Shown here piece after piece: positions 9,286-18,977 of a DNA stretch of 64,000 bases. The notes under the pieces were generated by a model. It was not told the origin of the DNA, ran no database searches, and saw only the letters and a list, made by a program, of their open reading frames with translations. Source of the DNA: Candidatus Phosphoribacter baldrii (GTDB taxonomy: Bacteria; Actinomycetota; Actinomycetes; Actinomycetales; Dermatophilaceae); the NCBI GenBank assembly GCA_016704565.1, contig JADIZV010000002.1, positions 434,001 to 498,000 on the forward strand, given 5' to 3'. Position 1 is the first letter of the stretch. Each line of letters starts with the position of its first letter. Position numbers and translations under genes: made by a program.

Positions 9286-9732
9286 TCAGGACGACCCAGC
9301 CTCAGCATCGCTCACCGTCGGCTCATCCTCCGGTGCGTTGACCAACATGTATGCCGCCCGCACCAGGTAGTCGACGAGCATCGCCTCCTGGTCGTGGTCC
9401 AGGCCCAGGCCAGCGACCGAGGCGAGCATGTGCCGCAGCCAGCGGTCGCGCTGCTGCGGGGTCACGGCATACGGGGCGTGCCGCATCCGCAGACGAGGGT
9501 GACCCCGTTGCTCGGAGTAGGTGTTGGGTCCGCCCCAATACTGCTCAAGGAACATCCGCAGCCGGACCTCGGCCGGTCCGAGGTCTTCCTCGGGATACAT
9601 CGCCCGCAGCACGGGGTCGCCGGCCACTCCTTCGTAGAAGCCCCGGACGAGGCGCACGAACGTGTCGTGGCCGCCGACCAGGTCGTAGAAGGTCCCTTCC
9701 GGCTGCCCTGGCTGTCCCGCCTCATCGCTCAC
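9286..9732 (-). CDS. glbO: group II truncated haemoglobin (trHbO)
   Basis: 148 aa, GTG start four bases after the mscS-like stop. The protein shows FYDLVGGHDTF at the N-terminus, the YWGGP segment and a helix with RHAPYAV (proximal His region), and W at the G8 position (RDRWLRHM), all features of group II truncated globins such as M. tuberculosis GlbO, which bind oxygen and interact with NO or redox partners. In mycobacteria glbO lies next to pepN; here it lies two genes downstream of pepN in the same transcript, supporting the call. Confidence 0.9.
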   Translation of the reverse strand: MSDEAGQPGQPEGTFYDLVGGHDTFVRLVRGFYEGVAGDPVLRAMYPEEDLGPAEVRLRMFLEQYWGGPNTYSEQRGHPRLRMRHAPYAVTPQQRDRWLRHMLASVAGLGLDHDQEAMLVDYLVRAAYMLVNAPEDEPTVSDAEAGSS

Positions 9733-9736
9733 GTGT

Positions 9737-10651
9737 TCACACCGTCCCACTCGTCCACGGCCCGGAGACCGGGGCCGCCATGGCGATCCCCGCCTTGTCG
9801 AGCGCGGCCTTGACCAGCATCCGCAGGTCACGTTGTACGTCCAGGTGGACGGTCGGCACACATTTGGCCGACACCCGCACCGTGATCGCTCCGGCCGAGA
9901 GCGACTCGACGACGACCGATGGCGGCTCCAACACCCGCTCGTCGGTCTCCGGCAGTGTGGCCAGGGCCGCGCGCAGCACCTCGGTCACGGCCGGGACGTC
10001 GGCATCGAGCGCGAACGGCACAGTGATGGCTGCTGTCGACCACCCCTGCGACTGGTTTCCGACTCGCAGGATCTCCCCGTTGCGGACATACCAGATGACT
10101 CCGTTGCGATCTCGCAACCGGGTCACCCGCAGGGTGACGTCCTCGACCTGGCCGATCACCTCGCCCGTGTCGATGGTGTCGCCCACGCCGTATTGGTCCT
10201 CGACGATCATGAAGATCCCCGACAGGAAATCCCGCACGAGGCTCTGTGCCCCGAAGCCCAACGCCACCCCGCCAACACCAGCCGACGCCAGCAGCGGCGC
10301 CAGTGGCACCCCGAGGGTCGCCATGATCGTCAGCACCGCGAGGGAGGCGACGACGACGGTCACGACACTGCGCAGCACTGCTCCCACGGTCTGAGTGCGC
10401 TGGACATACCGCTCATGCGCCAGCCCGCTTGCATCGGCGAGAATGTCCCCGGCTCGCCCTGGTAGCAGCCGGATTCGTTCCGCGTGACGTTCGCTGGCCC
10501 GGTCGACGGCCGACCGGATCAGTCGGTGCAGCAGCCAGCGACCCACGAGCGCGCCGACGAGGATGCCGCCGATCTGCAGGGGAGGGCCCAGGAAGCGATC
10601 GAGCGTCACCAACCACTCGCCGGGGCTTGCGATGAGGGGGTATGCCGTCAC
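9737..10651 (-). CDS. MscS-family mechanosensitive channel
   Basis: 304 aa, GTG start overlapping the pepN stop. Hydrophobic segments near residues 25-45, 90-115 and 120-140 precede the pore-lining helix rich in Ala/Gly (LASAGVGGVALGFGAQ), then the conserved QSLVRDFLSGIFMIVEDQYGVGD block and the beta-domain of small-conductance channels. It would release solutes during hypo-osmotic shock. Position between pepN and glbO is shared with several actinobacteria. Confidence 0.9.
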   Translation of the reverse strand: MTAYPLIASPGEWLVTLDRFLGPPLQIGGILVGALVGRWLLHRLIRSAVDRASERHAERIRLLPGRAGDILADASGLAHERYVQRTQTVGAVLRSVVTVVVASLAVLTIMATLGVPLAPLLASAGVGGVALGFGAQSLVRDFLSGIFMIVEDQYGVGDTIDTGEVIGQVEDVTLRVTRLRDRNGVIWYVRNGEILRVGNQSQGWSTAAITVPFALDADVPAVTEVLRAALATLPETDERVLEPPSVVVESLSAGAITVRVSAKCVPTVHLDVQRDLRMLVKAALDKAGIAMAAPVSGPWTSGTV

Positions 10652-13215
10652 AAGCCTTCGCGCTCCTGGGCCGCCACCGCGGTCTCGACAACGGCCAACT
10701 GCTCGATGACCAGGCGTCGCAGACCCGCGGGGGCGTCCTCATGGTCTGCCAGCCAGGCCCGGGTGCGATCCCGAAGCGCCGCATCGGCGATGTCCAGGGG
10801 GTAGAAGTACTTCACGGCCCGCTCAGCGATCGCATAGGAGCGAGAGGCGAAGACCGGTTCGAGCATCTCGTGGTAGCGCTCGACGAACGGGCGCAACAGT
10901 GCCGGGTCGTCGCACCGGCGGAAGCCCGCCCCGATGGCCTCCATCGCGGCGTTCGTCTGGGTGTCGGAGTCGATGGCCATGGCCCAGGCGGTCTCCTTGG
11001 CCTCGGCCGTCGGCATCGCGGCGCGCGCTTTGAGGGCCAGCTCTCGACCGGCGAGGGATGGGTCGCGGTCCAACTCGGCGGCCACGTCCGCCTCGGACAC
11101 GCCTCCGGCCGAAGCCATCTGGGTGATGAGGGTCCAGCGCAGATCCTGGTCGACCGACAGGCCAGGCACGACGACGGAGCCGTCAAGGATGCCGCGCAGC
11201 CGGGTGAGGTCGGCCGTATGCCGGGCCAGCGCGGCATACGCGACGACCAACTGTTGCTGCTTGTCACTGCCAGGGACCGCGGCGTCGAGGGCGGCGCGGA
11301 TGACGGCCACGGCCTTGTCGACCATCGCGGGGCGGGCCGCCTCCGGGAGGAACCAGCGCAGGGTGGCCAGCAACATCGAGGGGATCTGCTTGGTCGTGCG
11401 CAGGATGGTCCGCAGGACCACGGTGTGCTCCTCGACCGGGATGACCCGCAGCGCCACCTCGGTGAACTCCGAGGGGGCCAGGGCGCCGTCGCGCAGTCGC
11501 TCCCAGAGCGACCCGATGACAAGGCTGCGGGCAAGACTGTCCTCGAAGGCGTCGATGTGCTCGATCGCGGTCTGCAACGACACCTCGTCGAGCGCGATCT
11601 TGGCGTAGGTGAGGTCCTCGTCGTTGGGCAACAGCAGCGCAGGGCGGGGCAGTCCGACCAGGCTCGGCAACTCGGTCCGGGCACCGTCGATGTCGACCTC
11701 GTCGAAGCCGACCCGGATCAGCCGCCCGTCCACGAGGTCGTAGCGACCGATCCCGACCCGGTGCGGGCGCAAGGTCGGGTCGGTGCCGGCGACGCTCTGG
11801 GTCATCGCAGCGGCGGTGATCACTCCGTCGGCGTCCGTCGCGATGTCCAGGGCCAGCGTGCTCGGGCCCGAGGTCTGCAGCCACCGCCGGGCCCAGTCGG
11901 ACAGGTCACGACCGGAGGCCGCCTCAAGCTCGGCGAACAGGTCGCCCATCGTCGTGTTGCCCCAGGCGTGCTTGCGGAAGTAGCTGCGCAGCCCCTCCCT
12001 GAACGCCTCGCGCCCGACATAGGCGACCAGTTGCTTGAGGACCGAGCCGCCCTTGGCGTAGGTGATCCCGTCGAAGTTGACCGCGACGTCGACGAGGTCG
12101 CGCATGTCGGCATACACGGGGTGGGTGTCGGACTGCTGGTCCTGCTGATAGGCCCAGGTCTTCTCGTGGCTGTGGAAGGTGGTCCAGGCATCGGGCCATT
12201 CGGTCGCCTCGGCCTGACACACCGACGAGGCCCATTCGGCGAACGACTCGTTGAGCCACAGGTCATCCCACCACTTCATGGTGACCAGGTCCCCGAACCA
12301 CATGTGCGCCAGCTCGTGCAGGATCGTCAGCGCGCGTCGCTCGACCAGCGGCTCGGAGGCTTGTCCACGGAAGACATAGATGTCGGTGATCGTCACGCAG
12401 CCGGCGTTCTCCATCGCTCCGGCGTTGTACTCCGGCACGAAGAGCTGGTCGTACTTCGCGAAGGGGAAGGCTCCGTCGAACTCCTTCTCGAAGAACAGGA
12501 TTCCCTTCTTGGTGCAGTCGAACAGGTTGTCGTAGTCGACGAACTCGGTGATCGACTTTCGAGCGAAGATGCCCATAGGGATCGTCGCGTCGCGCCCCTG
12601 CACCGAGTCCCACTGCACGGTGTAGGGACCGGCGCAAAGGGCGGTGATGTAGGAGGAGATCCGCGGGGTCGGCTCGAAGGCCCACGTCGCGCGACCTTCG
12701 CCCGCCGGGACCGGCTGCGGTGCCGGCTGGTTGGACACGACGACCCAGTGCTCGGGCACGGTGGCCGTGAACGCGAAGGTGGCCTTGAGGTCGGGCTGCT
12801 CGAACACGGCATACACGCGCCTGCTGTCCGGGACCTCGAACTGGCTGTAGAGGTAGACCTCGTCGTCGACCGGGTCGACGAACCGGTGCAGCCCCTCGCC
12901 GCTGTTGGTGTAGCGGCCGATCGCGTCGACGACGAGCACATTGTCGGCGGCCAGACCGGGCAACGCGATCCGGCTGTCGGCGAAGACCTCCGCCGGGTCC
13001 AGCGTCCGCCCGTTGAGGGTCACTGAGGTCACCGAGTCACCGACGAAGTCGATCCACGTGTCCGCGCCGGGAGTGCGAGCGGTGAAGCGCACCGTCGTCA
13101 CCGTGTGGAACGTCGTCGGTCCCGTGGTGAGATCGAGCACCACCTCGTAACTGTCGACATGCAGCAGAGCGGCGCGGGTCGCCGCCTCGTCGCGGGTGAG
13201 GTTGGTGCCGGGCAC
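10648..13215 (-). CDS. pepN: aminopeptidase N, M1 family
   Basis: 855 aa, GTG start with an AAGGAG ribosome-binding site 7 bases upstream. M1 metallopeptidase removing N-terminal residues from peptides. The substrate exopeptidase motif GAMEN is near residue 264 and the zinc motif HELAHMWFGD near 299-308 with the downstream Glu (NESFAEW). C-terminal half is the helical ERAP1-like domain. No signal peptide: cytosolic. Divergent from the mycothiol nitroreductase-like gene, the same arrangement as Rv2467/Rv2466c in M. tuberculosis. First gene of a tightly packed minus-strand operon. Confidence 0.95.
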   Translation of the reverse strand: MPGTNLTRDEAATRAALLHVDSYEVVLDLTTGPTTFHTVTTVRFTARTPGADTWIDFVGDSVTSVTLNGRTLDPAEVFADSRIALPGLAADNVLVVDAIGRYTNSGEGLHRFVDPVDDEVYLYSQFEVPDSRRVYAVFEQPDLKATFAFTATVPEHWVVVSNQPAPQPVPAGEGRATWAFEPTPRISSYITALCAGPYTVQWDSVQGRDATIPMGIFARKSITEFVDYDNLFDCTKKGILFFEKEFDGAFPFAKYDQLFVPEYNAGAMENAGCVTITDIYVFRGQASEPLVERRALTILHELAHMWFGDLVTMKWWDDLWLNESFAEWASSVCQAEATEWPDAWTTFHSHEKTWAYQQDQQSDTHPVYADMRDLVDVAVNFDGITYAKGGSVLKQLVAYVGREAFREGLRSYFRKHAWGNTTMGDLFAELEAASGRDLSDWARRWLQTSGPSTLALDIATDADGVITAAAMTQSVAGTDPTLRPHRVGIGRYDLVDGRLIRVGFDEVDIDGARTELPSLVGLPRPALLLPNDEDLTYAKIALDEVSLQTAIEHIDAFEDSLARSLVIGSLWERLRDGALAPSEFTEVALRVIPVEEHTVVLRTILRTTKQIPSMLLATLRWFLPEAARPAMVDKAVAVIRAALDAAVPGSDKQQQLVVAYAALARHTADLTRLRGILDGSVVVPGLSVDQDLRWTLITQMASAGGVSEADVAAELDRDPSLAGRELALKARAAMPTAEAKETAWAMAIDSDTQTNAAMEAIGAGFRRCDDPALLRPFVERYHEMLEPVFASRSYAIAERAVKYFYPLDIADAALRDRTRAWLADHEDAPAGLRRLVIEQLAVVETAVAAQEREGL

Positions 13216-13358
13216 AGGACGCTCCTTGGGGTGTGGTGGCGTGACGCAGGGGTATGCCGCGGGGCCGGGTCAACGGTCCCTCGGCGCTCGATCCGCCGAC
13301 CATCCTCCCACGCCCTGGGCCTCGGGACGCAGAGCCGGGCGCTCGTGAGGATGGCACA

Positions 13359-14006
13359 ATGCCGACCATGACCACCACTGCCGCTGCTCGCCCGACCCGG
13401 GTCCGTCGCCAGCCCGTCGAGATGTGGTTCGACCCCATCTGCCCGTGGGCCTGGATGACGTCCCGGTGGCTCATGCAGGTCGAGCAGGTCCGCCCCGTCC
13501 GGGTGACCTGGTCGGTGATGAGCCTGGCTGTCCTCAACGAGGGCCGCGAGTTGCCGCCGCAGTATGTCGAGCTCATGGCCAAGGCCTGGGGACCGGTGCG
13601 GGTCATCATCGCGGCCCAGCAGGCCCACGGCGACAAGGTCGTCAAGAAGCTCTACGACGCCATGGGGACCCGGATCCACCTGCAGGGCATGAAGGACTTC
13701 GACGAGGTCATCGCGGCGGCCCTGGCCGAGTGCAAGCTCCCCGCCGAGCTGGCCAAGGCCGCGCACCAGAAGAAGAACGACCCGGCCCTCAAGCGGAGCC
13801 ACAAGCGCGCCATCTCCTTGGTCGGCACCGACGTCGGCACGCCGGTCATCTCCGTCGGCGGGGTCGCGTTCTTCGGCCCGGTCATGAGCCCGGCTCCCAA
13901 GGGTGAGGCTGCCGGTCGACTCTGGGACGGGTGCGTCCTGGTCGCCGGAACCCCTGGCTTCTACGAACTCAAGCGCACCCGCACTGTCGGGCCGATCTTC
14001 GACTGA
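13359..14006 (+). CDS. Rv2466c-family mycothiol-dependent nitroreductase-like DsbA protein
   Basis: 215 aa from ATG 13359 (GAGG 10-13 bases upstream); ATG 13368 is an alternative. Thioredoxin-fold DsbA family: FDPICPWAW holds the nucleophilic Cys28, while the resolving position of the CPWC site known from Rv2466c is Ala31. The conserved tail (DVGTPVISVGGVAFFGP, cis-Pro region) and the ending FELKRTRT-like block are intact. The Rv2466c protein is a mycothiol-dependent reductase that activates nitro compounds; a monothiol variant would act through a mixed disulfide with mycothiol. Followed 15 bases later by rpiB, as in M. tuberculosis. Confidence 0.88.
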   Translation: MPTMTTTAAARPTRVRRQPVEMWFDPICPWAWMTSRWLMQVEQVRPVRVTWSVMSLAVLNEGRELPPQYVELMAKAWGPVRVIIAAQQAHGDKVVKKLYDAMGTRIHLQGMKDFDEVIAAALAECKLPAELAKAAHQKKNDPALKRSHKRAISLVGTDVGTPVISVGGVAFFGPVMSPAPKGEAAGRLWDGCVLVAGTPGFYELKRTRTVGPIFD

Positions 14007-14021
14007 AAGAGACTGTCTCCC

Positions 14022-14486
14022 ATGCGAGTTCACCTCGGGGGTGACCACGCGGCATACGAGTTGCAGCGCGCCTTGGTCACTCACCTCACCGCCGCCGGAC
14101 ACGACGTCGTCGATCACGGACCGGTGGCCTTCGACGCGCTGGACGACTATCCGGTGTTCGTCCTGCGGGCGGCGCTGGCCGTCGCGGACGAGCCTGGATC
14201 GCTGGGCATCGTCCTGGGCGGATCGGGCAACGGCGAGCTCATCGCGGCCAACAAGGTGCCCGGGATCCGTGCGGCCTATGCCTCCAGCGTCGAGCTGGCG
14301 CAGCTGGCGCGGCAGCACAACGACGCTCAGGTCATCTCGATGGGTGGCCGGTTCACCGACATCGAGACCGGATGCGCGATCGCGGATGCCTTCCTCACCA
14401 CGAGCTTCTCGGGCGACGCGCGGCATGCCCGCAGGCTGGCGATGGTCACCGACTTTGAGCTCGACGGGAGCCTCCCTGAAGCCTGA
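14022..14486 (+). CDS. rpiB: ribose-5-phosphate isomerase B
   Basis: 154 aa, ATG start. Interconverts ribose 5-phosphate and ribulose 5-phosphate in the pentose phosphate pathway. GGDHAAYELQ at the N-terminus binds the phosphate; the active-site loop is GSGNGELIAANK, i.e. the actinobacterial type in which Glu replaces the catalytic Cys of the E. coli enzyme (as reported for the mycobacterial protein). Synteny with pepN and the Rv2466c-like gene supports the call. Confidence 0.93.
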   Translation: MRVHLGGDHAAYELQRALVTHLTAAGHDVVDHGPVAFDALDDYPVFVLRAALAVADEPGSLGIVLGGSGNGELIAANKVPGIRAAYASSVELAQLARQHNDAQVISMGGRFTDIETGCAIADAFLTTSFSGDARHARRLAMVTDFELDGSLPEA

Positions 14487-14495
14487 GCGTCGCTG

Positions 14496-15623
14496 ATGAC
14501 CGCCTCGGCGGCGTCGACCTCACCCACCACCCCCACCTCGCGACGGTGGGCGGTGGTCCCCGAGCGTTTCGGCCCACGGCTGCGCGCCCTGCGTCGGGCC
14601 CGGCAACCGGTGCGGGCCGTCGGTCTGATCCTTGCGGGTTTCGCGCTCTTGGGCCTCATGTGCGTCTGGCCGGCGGACGTCTCGTGGGCGCTGTTCGGTC
14701 CACTGGTCGTCCTCGCTGGCTTGTTCCTCACCCCTCGGTGGTTCCTCCTGGTCTGCCTCTCGTATGCCGCGTGCCTGGGCTACTCGGCCGTCATGGTTCG
14801 CGGGTGGTCGCCGTTGCAGGGGTTCACCCTGCTGGCGCTCGGCCTGACCATGGCGCTGATGATCATCCGGACCCGTTCTCGGGAGCGGCTCGGGGTCCAG
14901 GGCAACGGTGGCGAGGACATGCTCGTCGACCTTCGTGATCGCCTGTTGGCGCTGGGGGTCATGCCCGTGCTGCCTGCCGGGTGGCATGCGGAGTCAGCGA
15001 TCCAGTCGGCATACGGGGACAAGTTCTCCGGCGACCTCGCGGTGACCTCGCTGTCCCCGGACGGCAGGCGGCTGGAGGTGGCGTTGGTCGACCTGTCCGG
15101 CAAGGGGCGCACGGCTGGGACCCGGTCGCTGCTGTGTTCGGGTGCGATCGGCGGGTTGCTGGGGCAGGTCGAGCCCGACCGGCTGCTCGCTGCCGCCAAC
15201 CACTATCTGCTGCGCCAGGAATGGTCCGAGGGTTTCGCCACCGCCGTGCATCTGGCGATCGACCTGTCGACAGGGGAGTTCAGTCTGGGCAACGCGGGGC
15301 ATCCTGCGCCCATCCAGTTCGCGGCGGGCTCCGGGCTGTGGTCCGTGCACGACTCGGCGGGAGGTCCGGCGCTCGGCCTGATCCCGGACGCGGGGTTCCC
15401 GCGCAGCATCGGGCGGCTGGGTCGCGGTGACGCACTGGTCCTTTACACCGATGGGGTGGTCGAGGCCCGTAGCCTCGACCTCAGCCGGGGCCTGGATCGC
15501 TTGTTGGGCAATGCCGAGCGCCTCGTGACAGTCGGCTTTGAGTCGGGCGCGCGCCGACTGTGCGCCGACGCCAAGGCCGGCGACTCCGACGACCGCGCCG
15601 TCGTCATCATTTGGCGCGACTGA
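14496..15623 (+). CDS. membrane-anchored PP2C/SpoIIE-type serine phosphatase
   Basis: 375 aa. Residues about 40-120 contain three or four hydrophobic helices, then a SpoIIE/RsbU-like PP2C domain: GDLAVTSL and VALVDLSGKG (metal-binding Asp), NAGHPAP, LYTDGVVEAR and the final SDDRAVVII block. Such proteins dephosphorylate anti-anti-sigma factors in partner-switching systems. No RsbV/RsbW homologue is nearby. Ten bases after rpiB, probably co-transcribed. Confidence 0.85.
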   Translation: MTASAASTSPTTPTSRRWAVVPERFGPRLRALRRARQPVRAVGLILAGFALLGLMCVWPADVSWALFGPLVVLAGLFLTPRWFLLVCLSYAACLGYSAVMVRGWSPLQGFTLLALGLTMALMIIRTRSRERLGVQGNGGEDMLVDLRDRLLALGVMPVLPAGWHAESAIQSAYGDKFSGDLAVTSLSPDGRRLEVALVDLSGKGRTAGTRSLLCSGAIGGLLGQVEPDRLLAAANHYLLRQEWSEGFATAVHLAIDLSTGEFSLGNAGHPAPIQFAAGSGLWSVHDSAGGPALGLIPDAGFPRSIGRLGRGDALVLYTDGVVEARSLDLSRGLDRLLGNAERLVTVGFESGARRLCADAKAGDSDDRAVVIIWRD

Positions 15624-15741
15624 CCTCACCGCTGGCGCCACCCCTCCTCTCGCCCTGCCCCGCCCTCGCCTCGCGTCACCCTCTCCCTCGTCTCGCACTG
15701 CCGCCCCGCCCCCGTCACTCCTCGCCCCAACCGTCCCCGAG

Positions 15742-15859
15742 TTCCTCACACTCGCCGATGAATTCGGGGCTTCAGGCCGCTCCGTGACCGGATTTCCTCA
15801 CTGTCGCTGATGAATTCGGGGTTTGTGGCTGGTCCTGGGCCGGATTTCCTCACAGCCGC
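15742..15859. repeat. 52-bp tandem repeat containing GATGAATTCGGGG
   Basis: The block TTCCTCAC starts at 15742, 15794 and 15846, exactly 52 bases apart; the first two units share TTCCTCAC-N2-TCGCYGATGAATTCGGGG, then diverge, and the third is truncated after about 14 bases. It is A/T-richer than its surroundings. Confidence 0.75.
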
Positions 15860-15877
15860 CGGGGGTTTCGTCGAACC

Positions 15878-15916
15878 GCCGCCCCAACACGAGCCGCCCC
15901 AACACGAGCCGCCCCG
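15878..15916. repeat. 15-bp tandem repeat GCCGCCCCAACACGA
   Basis: Two perfect copies (15878-15892, 15893-15907) and a third partial copy. Confidence 0.75.
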
Positions 15917-16019
15917 AACGTGCCTGGTGGAGCCGCCCCCGCGCCACCCGGCATACGAGAACGGCCGCCGCCCACCCCAAGGTGAGCGGCGGCCGTCCGC
16001 CTGCAACGAGGCGATGCGC

Positions 16020-16211
16020 TCAGTTGGCCTGGTCGAGGCCGTCGGCAATCTCCTTGGCCTTCTCCTGCGCCATGTCGACCTTGTCGGAGAACTGGCCGCC
16101 AGTCTTCTCGTCGAGAAGGTCGCCAGCCTTCTCCACCGCGTCGTCGACCTTGTCGCTGTTGCCCTGGATGAGCTCGGTCGCCTTGTCCTTCATCTCGTCG
16201 AAAAGGCCCAT
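16020..16211 (-). CDS. MT0933/Rv0909-type antitoxin-like protein
   Basis: 63 aa starting MGLFDEMKDKATE, ATG 16211 with AGGAGG 8 bases upstream. Charged amphipathic helices with DKVDDAVEKAGDLLDEKTGG and DKVDMAQEKAKE repeats match the small family annotated as antitoxin (MT0933_antitox; Rv0909). In mycobacteria Rv0909 is paired with toxin Rv0910; no toxin-like partner lies beside it here, so an antitoxin function is uncertain and a general stress-type role is equally possible. Confidence 0.8.
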   Translation of the reverse strand: MGLFDEMKDKATELIQGNSDKVDDAVEKAGDLLDEKTGGQFSDKVDMAQEKAKEIADGLDQAN

Positions 16212-16302
16212 GTCGGCCCTCCTCCCCACTCGGTGGTCGCCGCCCAACCGGCCGGCCTGACCCACTCTAAGCGCCCTGGGCCCTCGCCGAGTTCCCGCGG
16301 CA

Positions 16303-16308
16303 TACCCT
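16303..16308 (+). promoter_or_regulatory. -10 hexamer, leaderless start of trmB
   Basis: TACCCT 6 bases before GTG 16315; the preceding bases are CGGCA, so the hexamer overlaps a copy of the CGGCATAC octamer. The 16-base context GGCATACCCTGTCCGC recurs before the DUF2344 gene at 40184. Confidence 0.5.
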
Positions 16309-16314
16309 GTCCGC

Positions 16315-16986
16315 GTGCCAGAACAGCGGGTCCGCACCTTCCACGCTCGCCGGGGGCGCCGCTCGCAGCTCACCGAGAGCCGACTGGCCACCCTGCTGCC
16401 CCGGTATGCCGTCCCGCCGGCCGCCCTCGCGCCTCCCGGCTCGCCGGGCCGCCCCACGCAGGTCGTCGTCGAGGTCGGTTGTGGCCACGGCGCCGCCGCG
16501 CTCGGGTTTGCGGCCGCCCACCCCGACACCCACCTCATCGCTCTCGACGTCCACCCTCCAGGAGTCGCCCGGATGCTCGCGGCGGCAGCCGAGGCGGGCC
16601 TGACCAACCTGTCGGCCGAGCTCGGCGACGCGGTCGAGTTCCTCACCGACCGCATCCCGCCGGGGTCGCTCGACGCCGTGCACCTGTTCTTCCCCGACCC
16701 GTGGCCCAAGGTCCGTCACCACCGGCGGCGCTTCGTCTCGCCCGACACGCTCGACCTGTTGGCCTCCCGCCTCACGCCCGACGGCCACGTCCTGGTGGCG
16801 ACCGACTGGGCCGACTACGCGGCATACGTGCGGGCGCTGGTGACCCAGGACGGGAGGTTCATGGTGCGCGAGGCGACCCGGCCAGCCTGGCGACCGGTGG
16901 CGGGCTTCGAGGCCAAGGGCCTGGCTGCCGGCCGGGAGATCACCGACCTGGCGCTGGAGCGGGCGACGAGAATCGAACTCGCGTAG
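16315..16986 (+). CDS. trmB: tRNA (guanine-N7-)-methyltransferase
   Basis: 223 aa, GTG start 6 bases after a TACCCT -10 element (no Shine-Dalgarno), so probably leaderless. Makes m7G46 in tRNA variable loops using S-adenosylmethionine. SAM motif VEVGCGHG near residue 56, the family block FFPDPWPK near 123-130, and the C-terminal GREITD block are present. The last ten codons (from 16955) are antisense to the convergent tRNA-Gly gene, so the 3' end of this mRNA contains the complement of the tRNA 3' half. Confidence 0.92.
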   Translation: MPEQRVRTFHARRGRRSQLTESRLATLLPRYAVPPAALAPPGSPGRPTQVVVEVGCGHGAAALGFAAAHPDTHLIALDVHPPGVARMLAAAAEAGLTNLSAELGDAVEFLTDRIPPGSLDAVHLFFPDPWPKVRHHRRRFVSPDTLDLLASRLTPDGHVLVATDWADYAAYVRALVTQDGRFMVREATRPAWRPVAGFEAKGLAAGREITDLALERATRIELA

Positions 16987-17028
16987 CCAGTTTGGAAGAC
17001 TGGGGCTCTACCATTGAGCTACGCCCGC
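16955..17028 (-). tRNA. tRNA-Gly(TCC), CCA encoded
   Basis: Reads GCGGGCG...CGCCCGC for a 7-bp acceptor stem, anticodon loop CTTCCAA giving anticodon TCC, discriminator T and a genomic CCA. D-arm GCTC/GAGC and T-loop TTCGATT are normal. A minus-strand TAGGCT (17077-17072) about 45 bases upstream may be its -10. The 3' 32 bases overlap trmB on the other strand. Confidence 0.95.
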
Positions 17029-17170
17029 GGGCGGTGGCCGTCGCGATGTGACGGGGCCACCACGGGGGGCTAGCCTAGTGCCGCCCGCCCGGATCGCGCG
17101 AACCACATCGTCTCGCGCGTCTCGTCGCGGGCTCGGTGCGTCGGATCCGGTATGCCGCCCGCCCACCGAC

Positions 17171-17247
17171 CGGGGTATGGCGCAGTTTGGTAGCGCGTCC
17201 GCTTTGGGAGCGGAAGGCCGTCGGTTCGAATCCGGCTACCCCGACCA
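17171..17247 (+). tRNA. tRNA-Pro(TGG), CCA encoded
   Basis: Acceptor CGGGGTA/TACCCCG, anticodon loop TTTGGGA (anticodon TGG), T-loop TTCGAAT, discriminator A followed by CCA at 17245-17247. A copy of GTATGCCG lies just upstream at 17151. Confidence 0.96.
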
Positions 17248-17560
17248 CCACGCCCGGCGACGAGTCGTCGCTGGACCGGCATCGGGGCCCGGCTCCACCA
17301 GAGTGTGGCGCGTCATGACGGCGCCCATGGCGGCGCCCTGACTGTCGTGAGGACAGCAGCGGCGGCGCCGTCATCAGCGCCGTCACGTGTCACGTGGGCG
17401 GGAGCGGTCCCAGAGCGATTCGGCCGGGCTGGACCTTCGCCGCTAGCATGGACCGGATTGCCCGCCGTCGTCCGCGTCAGCCCGCCCATGCCCCCGTGCC
17501 CCGCACGAGGCAGGGCCAGCCGGACGGCATACCCGACCTTCCCGATCTGGAGTATCCGCA
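17248..17560. other. 313-bp gene-free region before tig
   Basis: Holds an 11-bp inverted repeat (ATGACGGCGCC 17315-17325, GGCGCCGTCAT 17364-17374) that could terminate the tRNA-Pro transcript, a GTCACGTG palindromic patch near 17392, a TAGCAT hexamer near 17444 that may be a promoter -10 for tig, and one CGGCATAC octamer near 17527. Confidence 0.45.
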
Positions 17561-18919
<1,359 letters not shown>

Positions 18920-18977
18920 GCCGGCCGCGGGTCCGCCCGCCCTTGACCCTCCGGGGTCCTCAGTCGCCGCACCGACC

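Larger units (their letters stand above)
15624..16019. other. 396-bp gene-free, repeat-rich region
   Basis: Between the phosphatase and the small minus-strand gene. The first 110 bases are C-rich and almost free of A; then come a 52-bp tandem repeat and a 15-bp tandem repeat (listed separately). No convincing coding potential on either strand; the region is the convergent 3' side of both neighbours. Confidence 0.6.

Noticed and set aside
7263..13026. Long plus-strand open frames (692 and 794 codons)
   Set aside because: Antisense to GH13 and pepN, which carry intact catalytic motifs.
15742..15916. CRISPR array
   Set aside because: Units are contiguous tandem repeats without unique spacers and only two to three copies; no cas genes.
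16020..16709. 229-codon version of the small antitoxin-like gene
   Set aside because: The long frame reads through trmB antisense; only the last 63 codons have a ribosome site and family match.
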